From Pelecanus crispus (Eukaryota > Chordata > Aves > Pelecaniformes > Pelecanidae): a DNA stretch of 64,000 nt. The position numbers were made by a program, and so were the translations under genes. The stretch's first letter is position 1; the number at the start of each line of letters is the position of its first letter. The notes under the pieces are model-generated. The model was not told the DNA's origin and searched no databases. It saw only the letters and a list, made by a program, of their open reading frames with translations. The stretch is from contig NC_134649.1 in assembly GCF_030463565.1 (NCBI RefSeq), positions 31,645,044-31,709,043 of the forward strand. The letters run 5' to 3'. Below, in pieces: positions 25,332 to 50,100 of this stretch.

Positions 25332-25410
25332 CTGGCAGCGGTGGCATCTCGGCGCTGGACCATGGTGCTGTGAGGGTGAGCTGCCCCTTCCCCAGCTGCA
25401 GAGCGCCAGG
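25332..25410 (+). promoter_or_regulatory. Inferred 5' UTR part of the first coding semaphorin exon, with a 3-codon uORF
   Basis: A pyrimidine tract ending CTCTGCTTGCAG gives a strong acceptor at 25331. Between it and the start codon lies one upstream ATG (25362) that reads Met-Val-Leu-stop. An alternative acceptor (CCCTTCCCCAG, ending 25395) would remove the uORF from the mRNA. The choice between the two cannot be made from sequence. Confidence 0.45.
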
Positions 25411-37631
<12,221 letters not shown>

Positions 37632-38390
37632 GGGGGCAGAGAGCGCCAAGGCCGCCTGCAGCTCCATTCCCGGTCTCTCCAGGGTCCTTCTCGCACGCGG
37701 GCATCAGCTCTGAGACACCTCTCAGCTTCCCGTGCAGAAAATGCCTTGCTGTTACTACCTCAAACCCTGCCAGTCCCCGCTGCCTCTCCATGCCTCCCAC
37801 GGGGTGCACAGGGGCAAGGGCACGCAGCCTGCACCAGCTCTCCAAGACTCAAAGCTATTTACACCCTGCAGAATATTTATTCTCCTTGTTTTCCCTTGGC
37901 CCTTAATGACCATTGTTATCAGCAGCAATAATAAGCACAGAGGACAGAGAAGGGAAACGGCCAGCTCTCACAAACGGTTCCCTAACGCGCGGCAGCATCC
38001 AGCCATGCCATGGACACCCGTGCACCCCGCCTCTCTCCCCTCCGGAGGCAGCAGGCTCCTTGCCGCAGCCCCCACAGTGCAGTGCCCTGGTGGGGTGCTC
38101 ACCTGGGTGGCTGCGGAGGTGCCAGAGGAGCCCCAATGCCACTGGAGGCAGCGGGGCACAGCTGCTTGCTGAGCCCAGCCTCCGGTAACAGGGCACCTGG
38201 GGTTTGCAGAGATGCCCACGCACAGCCCAGCTCCGATCCACTCCAAACCACACTGCTTTTTACAATTTTGACATTTATTTTACCAAAAAAGAGAGAGAGA
38301 CGACAGGCAGTTATACCAACTTACAATTTATTATTTTTTTTTAAAAATGACATGAAACACAAGTAAAAATAAATACATCATATAAACAAC
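37632..38390 (+). terminator. Inferred semaphorin 3' UTR and poly(A) region
   Basis: After TGA (37629-37631) no AATAAA or ATTAAA appears on the + strand until 38369-38374 (AAAAATAAATA). A 3' UTR of about 750 nt is the simplest reading. It would overlap the inferred RAD54L2 3' end on the other strand by about 130 nt. Use of a non-canonical signal further upstream cannot be excluded. Confidence 0.45.
38274..38279 (-). terminator. RAD54L2: Likely distal RAD54L2 poly(A) signal
   Basis: TTTATT on + is AATAAA on -, in the context GGTAAAATAAATGTCAAAAT. It is the last canonical minus-strand signal in this AT-rich block before GC-rich DNA near the semaphorin 3' end. Confidence 0.5.
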
Positions 38391-41300
38391 AAATTGTTCA
38401 AAGTCTCTGTTCTGGGAGATCAGGCGAGCACATCCCGTTCGACAGAGAGAAGAGGGAAGCACATGATCATGCGTGGGGCCAACTGACTGACCCACCCTGC
38501 TAGCGATACTCTTCTTTCCAACCACAAAAAGACAGGCCACAAACTAAGGCGGTAGTAAAAAAGAAAAGGGAAATAAAAAAAAAAAAAACAACCAACCCAA
38601 ACAACCCAGAACAACAGAAAACCCAAAATGAGACTCAGCGATGGATTCCTTCAGGCTCCCGTGGATCTGCCAGAGACTCCAGCTCCACGCCAGGTGCCAC
38701 CAAGGTGGGAGCCACAAAGCAGCAGCGCGGCCACGGGCGGTGGTGGTGGTCCGGGAGGCGGCAGAGGTTGCTCTCCCTCACTTGCACCGTCGGCCCTTTG
38801 AAGGGAGCGCTTGCTCTACTTGAGTTGCAAGGAGCCATCATGCCCACTGTAATCTAGCTGGACTACGTTCCCCTTTTAACCTCTGCCCCCCGCCCCAGCC
38901 CTCCCCCCGGGTCCTTCCAAGACTGGATTAACAAAATTCATCCCAGAGTGGTGAGAAACACCAGTTGTGAAGGTATTTGCTGTACTTGTCCCTTTTGGCC
39001 TGGAAGCCATCCACAAACCAACAGCAATTCTCTTGCATTCCACCATTTGCTGACATTATTAAGCCAAAATATACATAATTTCTCATGAAGCCCCGTGGCA
39101 ATCCCATCCTTTGCTTGCCAGAATATTTGCTTTCTGTGAGTACCTGTGTCCACCCCACCAACCTCCCAGGCGTTCCAGGGGGCAAACGTGCAGTGGTCCA
39201 GGCTGGGCTGTGTTGCCCCACCCCGCAGCCCCCCACGATGCCCCGAGAGCCACACTGGTGGGTGGGCGAGGCCACCAAAACCAGGGCACGCAGCAACCAC
39301 AGCCCTCCCCACGCCTGTGGCATCATGTCCCACAGCGGTGCCCAGCCTTCTCCTGACTGTCCCCAGGAGTGGAAATCTCCCACCTAAGGGAAGGGCCGAG
39401 GGCTGGGTGCCGATGTGGAGGGCAGCTGGCCCACCTGAGGCCACTGTGCCTCTGCCCTGGCCTCTGGGCTGTGCTCAGAAATCCACCTTAGCGTCCAAAA
39501 ACCTCAGTGGAGAGTCCTGCACTGCTGTCCTCCGTGTCACCCGTAGCCCTGCCGCCAACTGGCAGCTGCTTCCCTCCGGTCATTTGGAGACAGAAATTCA
39601 GCAGCAAAAGAAAAATTTAACCCGTGCTGGGAAAGCCCCTGTTCCAGGCTCAGGAAAACCGAGACAGGACCCCCTGCAGCAGAACCACGTGCTGAAGAGG
39701 AGAAAAGTCTGGGGAGGGCAGGCGAGGGGGAAAGGGAGTCCCGCTCAGAAAGCCCATGGATAACCTGCACGCCCTCACGGCTTCTGTGCGGCAGAGGAAA
39801 TGCTTCCCACAGCGCCGCAGGACAGCGGGTGCCTCTGGCTGCCTCAGAGCAGGCCCAGTCACCGCCAGTCCCCAGGAGAGCCCCATAGTCAGGGCATCAG
39901 CGTTACGTCTGTGACCACCCCTCAGCCAAGGCTCAGGCGGGGCCCAGGGGACCCAGCCCCTCCTTAAGGGGGTGCTCAGGGCTGGTACGTGGGGCAGAGA
40001 GGGGCCGCACCGCCCCACCATGCTCAGGGAGGGTGGCTGGGGCTCCACTTGGGCACTTGCTGAGCTGGGACACCGTGCTGCAGCTGCCCGGATGCACGGA
40101 TGTTTGCCAGTGAGAGGAAGCCCCTCGCAGCGGGCGGCATCCAGGGGCAGCTGCACCACGGGAGGGCAGCGAGGGGTCTCCAAGCCACCACAGCCACACA
40201 GGAGCCAGGAGAGCCCTCGCACCTTGCCCTGGTGCCAGGAGGTTAACGGCCAGCCCGTGGCACAAAGCCTGCGGCCTGCAGCAAGTGAGCGCCGCCTGCC
40301 TCCAGCTCCTATGGCCACAGGGCTTGGGCTATGCTGGGTAACCCTGGGAAGACATCAGATGGCAGCATGGGGATGCACCAGCGCCTGCTCAGGAAGCCCC
40401 AGGTGCTCTCCTGGAGAGGCAAGGAGCAGAGAAAACATCATGCAGTCACAGGTACTGCATCCAGAGCCACGGTGCCGACTGCCCCCAGCCAAATCTTCAT
40501 GCCTTCTCCCAGCACAGCCACAGAAAAGCCCCATTCAGAGAGGGCTCTGGAGGGTCCCTCAGATGAACCCCACTACCCTGACCACCACCAGCGAGGACTG
40601 GGGCTGCAGCAGGGCTCTGGTCAGGGTCTGCTCACACTCCAGCCTCCCCCATGCACCCACAGGTCTCAACACTTGCTACTCTCGACAAGGAAAGCCCTTG
40701 CCTAGGTGCATTCCCCAAATCCACCGGAAAATTGACAGCCTCACAGGGATGCAACGGACATCTGGGCAAGCTCGTCATACAATCAGTGTCACAGGGTTGT
40801 GCATGAGGTGGACACACAGAGCACAGGAGGGCATGACTCACAGACGCAGCACTGTCAAGTCTTTGGAGAAACTTGCATGAACACCATCAGTTAATTTGCT
40901 TTGTTACTTTTGTGGGGGGTTTGATTTTTATTTCCATGGTGCATCCAAAGACAAGTTGTCCAGCAGTTTGCTCAGAACCCCTCGGTTTTCAACTCCTAGG
41001 ATATGTTAAAGAAGAAAGCACTATTTTAATGTTTGTTTTTTTAAAAAAATAATTAAAATAATTTGCATAGCTAAACTGTTGATCTAAGGCTTCTATGAAT
41101 GGTGTGGTTATGTTTGACAGACAATGTCCATTAAACAGAGAAAGACACTAGGAAAGCCCCATAACATTTTTTATTATGTTTTTGTAACACACGTGTGCAC
41201 ACACCCCTCTCTCTCTCTCTCAGGAAGGGAGGTCCCCATCTTCCAGCATCCCTTTGACGGAGGATGTCAGGACATCCTGCCCTTTCCTACACCCCGTTGG

Positions 41301-42396
41301 TCCCAGCAAACACCAGCAACTGCAGCTTCCATGGCCCGAGAGGTCCCCTACAAGCTACCACTGGTCCAAGGTCCTGGCCACGCTCCAGGAACGTCCCACA
41401 CAGGCGAGCACATCATCTGCCTGGTGCCATCCAGATGTGACACGGAGGTTCCCAGATTTCAAGTCTCTATCCTAACGCGTTCACACACACAGTCACACAC
41501 ACCTAGTCCAGCTGCACTTGGGTAGCCCAGCCTCTCCTTAGGAGCCCTGGCACTAAGGCGAGCAGCCAGCGTGTTCGCTGTTGGCGCGAGGGCCAGCCTC
41601 TGTATGCGTGTGGCAGAGCAGGGCTGGGCTGGGTGCCACTCCCTGCGTGGGGAAAGGCGCTTCCCCAGCAGGAGCGCTGCCTTCCCAACTTTGCACGCCC
41701 CACAGCTGCCCTCCTCACTGGGAATGAGCACAGGAGGCTTCCACACACGCTCCTCCACCTGCCCCAACATGACAAGAGGACTCCATCTCCCTCCGGCTGC
41801 AGCAGAACACCCAGAGCAGCTCCTCCCTGTTCTGGCATGATCCCCTGATGGGGCACATCCAGCCAACCAACGCGACACAGGTCAGCTACAGGCAATCTCC
41901 GCAGCTGGCCCTGCTTCTAGGCTATGCTTTGGTCAACCGGCTGCTTCTCCCCACACAGACAACCCAACAAGCAACCACTGCATGATGGAGGCCAGCATTT
42001 TATTTTTTTTTAATATGGAAATTAATTTAAAAGTAGAAAGAAAGAGTCCCCCAGACAATAAATATTACGCCTTCATGAAATAAATTAATGTAGAGATTCT
42101 GTGCAGGGGGAAGTCGCTCCAATCACAGATTCAACAGCAACCGGCACTGGCTCCAGTGTCCCCTCCCAACCTTCTCCACTGCCTGGTGCAGTGGAGAAGC
42201 AGCAGCAAGCCCACCTACCCGCAGATCTGGCAGGCCACGGCGGGGCGAGGTGTGGCCTTCACACAGTCTGGCAGGGCCACAGAGCTGGGGAAGTCGCCAG
42301 GCTTCCCCTCCAACAGCCACCAAGACATCTGGGATTGCTCCACTCATCTGGCACACAGAGCTGGCATCAGAACCACAGGACCAACCTACCTCAGAT

Positions 42397-42456
42397 AGGA
42401 CCCTCCAGAAGGGCCCAGGGGAGGACAGGACCCTCCAGAAGGGCCCTGGGGAGCCC
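42397..42456. repeat. 30-bp tandem duplication in RAD54L2 3' UTR
   Basis: Two copies (42397-42426 and 42427-42456) start AGGACCCTCCAGAAGGGCCC. They differ at one base in the first 26 and diverge in the last four. It lies in the inferred 3' UTR of the minus-strand gene. Confidence 0.8.
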
Positions 42457-42558
42457 CCCACCAGAGCCCTGCCCTCCTCGCTGCAGCGGGAGCCTGCCTG
42501 GAGCCCTCACACTAGTTTCATGTGAATTTGAAGAGGATGACAAATTGTTTGTGGGGTG

Positions 42559-42613
42559 TTTTGTTTTTTGGGTTTTTTTTTTCCTTTTTTTCTTTTTCTT
42601 TTTTTTTTTTTTT
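42559..42613. repeat. T-rich low-complexity tract
   Basis: About 55 nt almost entirely of T, with single G and C interruptions. On the RAD54L2 sense strand it is an A-rich tract in the 3' UTR, so it could prime oligo-dT internally and mimic a poly(A) tail in cDNA data. Confidence 0.85.
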
Positions 42614-43195
42614 ACATCAATTCCCCCTCCCCGCCCCAACATACATGATGTAGAAGACCCCCACTCCCTCCCAGGTAAAAACGCTTTGTCCCCAACCTCT
42701 GCTAGAGTTGCCCCCCGGCCCACACCTCCCGGGGTGAGAGAAGTTCACAGATAAGGCAGTTCGTGTGAGAGGGAGCTCGGCCCTGCCAGTGGTCAAGCCC
42801 ATGCCTCCAGGCCTGAGAAGGGCAGTGACTCGCACCACCAAGCTTCCCCCTTCCAGACAAGACAGAGAACAGAGACAGACAGACAGACAGAGCGTGGGAG
42901 GGAGGCACTCCTATGTTTTTTGCATTGCTGCTTCCCTCCTCCCCTGGCTCTTGCTCCCCTAGCCCTCGCAGGTCCACTCTATCCCCCTCCCATCTCCCAG
43001 CCCCTAATACAATTCAGATCCTTGACAGCTAAAAAACGACAAAACAAAATGAAAAGAACAAAACAACCCCCATGCCACACCCTTCGCATCCTTCTCCACC
43101 CACTGCTGTGGCCCAGAGGGGAAATCCTGACTCCCAAAAAGGTCCTGCAATTTTTGCCTCCTGGCAGAGCTGAGACCAAGCAGGAGCTGGGCCCA

Positions 43196-44184
43196 TTATT
43201 TCCCTGTGATCTCTATAACATCGTCGTCTTTGTCCTCGTCATTAGAGCTGCATCCCACCTCTGGGACCTCCTGGGGTTCAAACTGAGGCACCTGGGACCG
43301 AAGGAGGCCCCCAGCCGGGTAGCCCGAGTGAGGGGACATGTAGCCAGGGTAGGCAGATGCCATGCTCCTGGGAAGGCTGCTAGGCAAGACGGGGGCTGGG
43401 AAAGGAGCAAACATCCTGGGCTCGGGCAGGAGTGACTGTGTGAAGGGAAGCGAGTAATTGGGCAGCACCCCCGTCAGAGAAGGGTTTAGCATGAATGAGG
43501 GGACGCTGGCGGTGGCTGAGGTAGCAGCAGAAGAGCTGGCGGTGCCGGCTGTCAGCAGAGGGTCAGTAGTCACAGGGAACACCAGATGAGGGTCTGGGAG
43601 TAAATTGGGCAGCTGGTAGTAAGAGGAGCCAGTGCCCATGTACAAGGAGTTTCCTGGTTGGGAGGCAAATGGATGGGTTAGGTTGTGGTTTAAAGAGACA
43701 GGAGGCATGGCGAACCCACCAGAGACGGGGTACCCGTGTTCGTACGGCTGCACGGACGATGGCAACTGGCGCTTCTTCTGCTGCCTGCGGGCTTGCTCCT
43801 CTGGAGCCGACGGTGAGGTCGACTTGCGCTTGTTGCCCCGTAAGTCCAACACTGAGTGGGCATCAACATGCTGGCTGGTGGCCGGCAGGGCTGAAGACAC
43901 AGAGGGAGCCATACAGTGAATCCCCACGCGCTGCTCGGCTCCTCGGGCTGCTAAGCCAGGCGCATTGTCTGTGCGAGCAGGGTGGCCTTGCACTGCGTTG
44001 GTGCTGGGAGAGCTGTGCCGGGACTCCCGGGCAGCTGCTGCCTCCGCGTACTGCTGCAGCTCGCTGATGATCTCGGGGCTGTCGGGGGATATGGGCCGAG
44101 TGAGCTCCTCTGCACTGGGGAGCTGCGGTGATGAGGCACTGTGTCTGCCATTGCTTGTGGACTCCAGTGAAGAGCTCTGGGAGC
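43196..44184 (-). CDS. RAD54L2: RAD54L2 terminal coding exon: disordered C-terminal region
   Basis: The 989-nt exon after TTGTTTCCAG encodes 328 residues and TAA (43196-43198). It has a Ser/Pro-rich part ([19 protein letters not shown]), a basic NLS-like cluster ([18 protein letters not shown]) and a conserved Pro/aromatic-rich part ([20 protein letters not shown]). It also has an Ala/Ser/Thr-rich patch and the acidic end [15 protein letters not shown]. The VIEITG end resembles a SUMO-interaction motif. High conservation of [10 protein letters not shown] and [11 protein letters not shown] to the mammalian protein supports an intact gene. Confidence 0.93.
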
Positions 44185-47100
44185 CTGGAAACAAGGAGAT
44201 GGAGCTGGTGAGAAAGACAACCTTGGAGAAAAACCTGGGGGCCAAGAAACAACAGTGGAAAGGAAGGTGAGGGGTTGTGGGGTCAGCTCTGAACACAAGC
44301 GTGATGGAAGGCAGCCAGGGAACACTGCCCCAGACACTTGGGTAGGAAAGCACATGAGCAAGCCACACACACCACTCACAAGCCCCTACCTGAGGCAGCT
44401 GTCCGACGGTCTTCATTGCCCTTTGGCTTCCCAGTGGTCCGGATAGCAAAAATCCGCCCGTCGCTGGTCCGGATATACGTCCCTGAAACAGGCAGAACAA
44501 CTTTATTCACGGTTTCTGTGAGCCCATGAGGCTGCCCAGGCAGGAATAGGACAGCAGTGCTGCATAAGGCAGCACAGGTCACGCAGGGAGATCAGTGGGG
44601 GGCTTCTGCCCCCTTCCTCACTCCTCATTTCCACCCCTTCAGCTTTTCTGGACTGCAGCTCACCCCCCTCAAATGTGCTGCCAGTGGGAAATGTGGGACT
44701 TCATGCTTGGGACTAAGTTTGATCTGGGAGCACTGGGAAGCGTTGGACTGCCCCAGTGCATGCAGTGGGTGTTGTGAGAATGAGACACCCAGCTACAAAG
44801 TTCAACAGCTCCTCTCAGAGGCAATAGCCCTGAAGCATCAGCTACAACAGCACACCCAAAGCATGGGTTGCAAGAGAGCCACTGCAGAGTCCAGATCTCC
44901 TCCCCTTCTTGTTTCTTTTCCTCTCAAGGGACTGATTCATGCTTTTACATCCTTTTCTTTACTAACTGGCTATGGCTAGGACCCTATCCACAAGTCTAAC
45001 CAAGACAGAGAGAGACTTACCTTTTGTCCCTCGGATGATGTGGATGCTCTCACCAGCACTGATTCTTGCCTGTACATCAGTGGATGTATTTGTACCCGGA
45101 ATCACAATATCTGGCAGTGGCGGAAGAAACAGAACAGTGTTGGTGAAATTACAGGCTAGATATAGTCAGAAGCGGGGAAGTGCACCACCAAACCCTTTTG
45201 CTTGCAGTGCAGTTGTCTCTCCTATGCGCTGTGCTAGAACTAAGCCCTGGGTTTATTTCTGAGCAGCATAGGAAGGCAGCAGAGGCTACAAGGAAGCAAA
45301 AGCCACGCAGCTCTAGCACAGCATCTCCCCTATCCCAAAAAGGACAACTAGCAACAGTATTGCAGGCCCTTTCACAGGGAGTTCACTCCCAACAACCTAC
45401 CAGGCCCATGCCCCTTACACACCTGCAGAGAAAGTCTTCCAGGTACAAGGAAACCACTCAAATGCAGAGAGGCACTATCAGTGGCTCTGATGCATGCCTG
45501 CCCACAGGCCATGTGGGCATCAACAACTCACCCTGCTGCTCAATTCACCATGGGCATCACAACTCACTGTGAGCACCAGCAACTCACCTGTGGTGGTGAC
45601 AATCTTCTGCACCAAGACACCAGCTCGCTGTAGATAGTTGATAGGGAAGTTGACAGCAGGGTTGGAACTTGAGGTTGATCCTGTGCTGCCCATGGGGACA
45701 TGCCGGGGCATCATAGGAATGGGGGTGGATTGAACTGGGCGGACGCTTGCCACTGGCTTGTCCTCACCCTTGAGGGCTGGTCGCCTAGTGAGAGAGGAGG
45801 GAGGAAAGTGCAGTGCCCCCACTGACAGGGCTAAGCATCCTCTACCCCTTCATTCTATGTCTACAGCATGGGAAGAAGGGGATAGAAGCAGGTACTCACC
45901 AGTTCCTCTGACTAAAGGCAGGGATGCTCGTCAGACTCTGGTCACTGGCTGGGTAATACTGTGCGTAGGACGGCCGGGTGTAGGGGACGGATGCTCGCTT
46001 TTCCTCCTCATAGCTCTTCTTAGCTGCTTTCTTCTCTGCCTTGGTCAGCTTGTGCTCCTTCCGGTCTATCAGCAGTGACTCATGTTGAAAAGGCTCCTGC
46101 AACCCCACAGCACTGAGGTTTTGACACCAACACACCACAAGAGGGAACCAACATGCCCCAAATGGCAGCCACCCAGTCCCTGCATCAACACTATCTCCAC
46201 CCCAGGTTGGAGCAGGGGAAAGGGAAGTTGGGAGGCAGAGCTGGTCATGGCAAAGCATGTATGGGACAACACTGTGGATGTGACCAAGGCTCAGCTTGAA
46301 GAGTGACAGAGTCAGCTAAGCCATCACTCACCATCGCTAAGCTTGCCCAGCCAAGGCCATCGCTTACCAGGAGCACACAGCAAAACTCTTGAGTCAAAGG
46401 CTAAGAGTACAAGCACAGAGCCTGCTGAGATGTCACACAGCCAGCAGAGCACCATGGCACCCAACCACAGGCCCACTCTGCAGCACCACCTTACCCAGTG
46501 AAACTCTTCACAACACAGGCGAGTGCTGGCTATCCCAGCTTTGTTTTAAAGCCACCCCAGGAAGAGAGCTGGCAGCAAGTTGGGATATGCCACTGCCACC
46601 TTCCTGGCACAGCACCAAGTTGAAGAAAAGGGTGTCCTACAACCTGCCCTCAAACCTGTCCAGGACAGACATGGCTCTGAACACATAGAAGATATTGCAG
46701 GGAAGGGCAGGGCTCTTACTGCCCTCTCTAGACGATTTTTTACCTATTCCCACCAGCACACAGATGCGTCCTTCTTGCCACCATGTCCCCATCACAAAGC
46801 CAGGCTCATCCAGACCTCCTTCCTGCCTGTGCACTGCTGTGCCAGCTAGGAAGCAGGTTAGTTTTACCTTGGTGATGAGGTGAGGATACTTGAGACAGGC
46901 TAACTGTAGAACAGACTCCTTCATCTTGCTTGGATTGAGGGAGAGCTGAGCAGGGTCAGATTCCTCTTCCACAAAATGCAGCAGGTTCTCCACCTCCCGT
47001 CGGGTGAAATTCAGCACTGGGTTCAGATCATCCACCACCCGATCTGGAAAAGAGAGGGAAGGAAGTCAGCAGAGAAAGGAAGAGATGGGTACTGCTCCTT

Positions 47101-50100
47101 GCTGTCCTTCCTATACTCCTGTCCTAATAGAGCTCCCTCCTTGCAATCTGCATGATTCTCAGAAGCCCTCTGTAAATGTCAGGGCAGGGAGAAAAATCAT
47201 CAGCCATGTTCAGAGATGAGCCTGTTTGACCAAGTCAGGCTGACAAACGCCTGTGCTCCAGACTGCACAGCAATGCAGTGCAGGTCACTGAGCTCCTGGC
47301 ATGCAAGAACATGAAGCTAATTACACATGGTGTCCCACCTCACATCGCAAGGCTGAAAACATACAATCCCTGGGACAGAACTGCAGCCACATCAGTATGT
47401 GCCCTCCCACAAATCCCACCAAAAAGGCTCAAGTTAATAACCAGGTGCTGAAATTTACAGAACTCCGTTGAGTCAAAAGCTCAGAAAAGCAGCTCCGTCA
47501 CAAGAGCCTGAAAGTTTTTCTTGGACGTTCCTTCCTGCATAGGAGCACATGGAGAAAACATCTATATCCAGGACTCTCTTGGGAGCCAGGCCAGCTGCCA
47601 GGGGACTCCACCTCAAGTGCAAAACGGCATACTGAGCTGATCATGCTGGGCTGCTGCCTCTGGAGTTGGGTTTCGAGACAGAGGCAGCAGAACTCTTTTT
47701 GTGTCACCACAGCCCTCATGCTCTATGAGAGCAGCTTGACACCTGGCACCAGCCAGCACAAAAGATACTTTTGGTACAAAGGCAGGGCAGAACTGGAATG
47801 AATTAATTATTCTTGGCTCCTAAGTAAGCACTATCAGTCAAAGGTATCAATATATTTTAATTTCGCTATTTTGCCTCTCTTGCTGCTGGAGAAATGGAGG
47901 TACAGAGCTATTTAATAAGTAATACCCAGTTTAAGACAAGTAATGCCCAGGCACAGGGGGAAACAGGATGACCACCCCCCAAGTCTCCAGTCTCTTGTAG
48001 CAGCCAGGAGCATAGCAGAGAAGGTAAATGTCACTGCATTGGACTGGTAGCACCGCCCTGCTGCAGGATGTTGGCTCTACAACCCCTACCGCTCTGCCAC
48101 TAATTTCTTACAGGGTCTTATGTCACTGCCAACTCATAAACATCAAACATAGCCCTAAGATAGTGTCTCTGTCACTTCTTTGGCTGTCTGGTTTTCAACC
48201 TTAAAAAAAGGAGTTACAAAAACCACAGAAACAGGACTTAAAGGAGCTAAAAGGAGTGAAAGCCAAGGGTGGATTGCCATGTCCATCCACACTTACCCGA
48301 CATGCCCTGCTTGGAGATCTGACGATCATAAATCTTCTTCTCGAGGGTGTAATCAGAAACCAATCTGTAAATGTGGCATGGCTTCTTCTGCCCGTAGCGG
48401 TACACTCGGCACACGGCCTGGGCATCATGGCATGGGTTCCAAGAAGCATCAAACACCACCACTCTGTTTGCTCCAATGAGGTTGACACCCAAACACCCAG
48501 CACTGGAAATTAAAGGCAAATTTCAAATTGCTGCCTTGACCAATTTTCAAAGCTTCTAGGCAGGACAGCCATCACAGCCAAGAGTCCATGAGGTGTCTAT
48601 GGAACATTCCCTCCAGTCATACAGGCAACTTCAAACCCATGTTTGATTTCCAAGACTGTTGTTAAGTTGCTGCAGAGGACTAAGGCTAAAATTCTACGCC
48701 CCTAGGGAATTCAGAAGCAGATGGCACTATCAGCCCAGAGGCTTGAGAGCACGTTACAAAGGAAGTTAAGAACTGAAACCCCATATGCATACAGAGCATC
48801 AGTGTGAGTCCTCCACTGTGCCATTCTGCTCCAGCCAACTTACCGTGTGGACAAAAGGAAGAGCCAAACAGAGGTGTTGCTGGGGTCATTGAACTGGTTA
48901 ATCAGTCGTTCCCTTTCCGAGGCAGAGGTGCTGCCATCCAGTCCTGAGAAGGAAATCAAGGACACATTTAAAAGTTCTGTATGTTTGGGGGAATCCCATC
49001 AGACCAAAACCACTTCCCAAACACTGAGCTTTGGTACTGGTTCCCAACCAATTCTAGGTCTTCCTGAAGTCATGCACCCCAGGACCTCAACTGGACAACT
49101 CTGTACTTCTAATTTGCCCAGCCAGGCAGGTGCAATGCAGCCAGCCAGGTTGGGATTTGTTCAACTGAAAGATCAAGCAAAACATTACTCAAGCTTGGCA
49201 AGGCCAAGACCAGGAGTGTTACAGCACATCTAGCCCATTAAGGCTCCATATTAGGCAAGACAGACAGCAAGCAAGAGCAGAAGGCACAAAGGCCTCATGT
49301 ATGCTGGAAGCTTGAGGAACCAAGAGAAAGCAAAACTGTGAAAGCCTTTGGCAAAACCCCATAGACTGGATCTGAGCACAGAGAGTACTGGTCTAAAGAA
49401 GTGCAGGGGGGTATCATGTCTCTGTTCCTGAGGAGCAGCTTGCTTCTGGCAGTTCTGCAAAAATCAGGAACACCATATCCACCGCTCCTCTCAGTCCTTG
49501 CCTGTAAAGTAGCCACACAAAGCAATGACCCATGACAGAACAAGATTTAAAGCTGGGGAAGAGGGGGAGATGAATTCACAGCTCTGAGCTAGCGAAAGCA
49601 TTCCACAGTGATTCTGGTTTGGGAAGCACGATCTAGAAAATAGCCAAGTGGGAAGCAAAAAGTATCTTTTACAACTTAAGAAAGCACTAGTGTGTAAGTG
49701 AGCTGTTAAAGATGTCTAACATCTTCTGAGTAAGTTGTCAAAAAGACGATTTAGAAATTATGGGTTAGCTGCTATCAAACTGACACTGTCTTCCCAAGCA
49801 ACTAAAGAACAATCTGAAAGAGACTTAATCAGAAGAATGCTTCAGAAGAGCATTTTCACACCCAGGAACAACTACAAGAAGATGGTAGGTGACTTTCAGG
49901 AATTAGTCTGTCACAGAGGATCAAAGTGTCACACCAGAAGACAGGAGGATTTGGCTGCACTCACTGTAATAGTTGATGTTTCGAACCCAGTTGTGAACTC
50001 CTCCAGCTGAGCCTGGAGGACTCGGCATTGGTCTCTTTGCCAAAAACTCTTCAATGACAGATAACGTGGACAAGCTCTGGCTGCAAAACCAAGATATCTG

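Larger units (their letters stand above)
38258..43195 (-). other. RAD54L2: Inferred long RAD54L2 3' UTR
   Basis: No other gene is seen between the RAD54L2 stop and the semaphorin. Minus-strand AATAAA signals occur at 41999-42004, 41170-41175, 40927-40932 and 38274-38279. The last is followed by a plausible cleavage zone and would give a 3' UTR of about 4.9 kb; the others would give shorter forms. Long AT-rich and homopolymer segments fit a 3' UTR. Mammalian RAD54L2 is also known for a long 3' UTR. The exact end is inferred. Confidence 0.5.

Noticed and set aside
41207-41221. (CT)7 microsatellite in the RAD54L2 3' UTR
   Set aside because: It is too short to be notable; recorded only as ordinary simple sequence.
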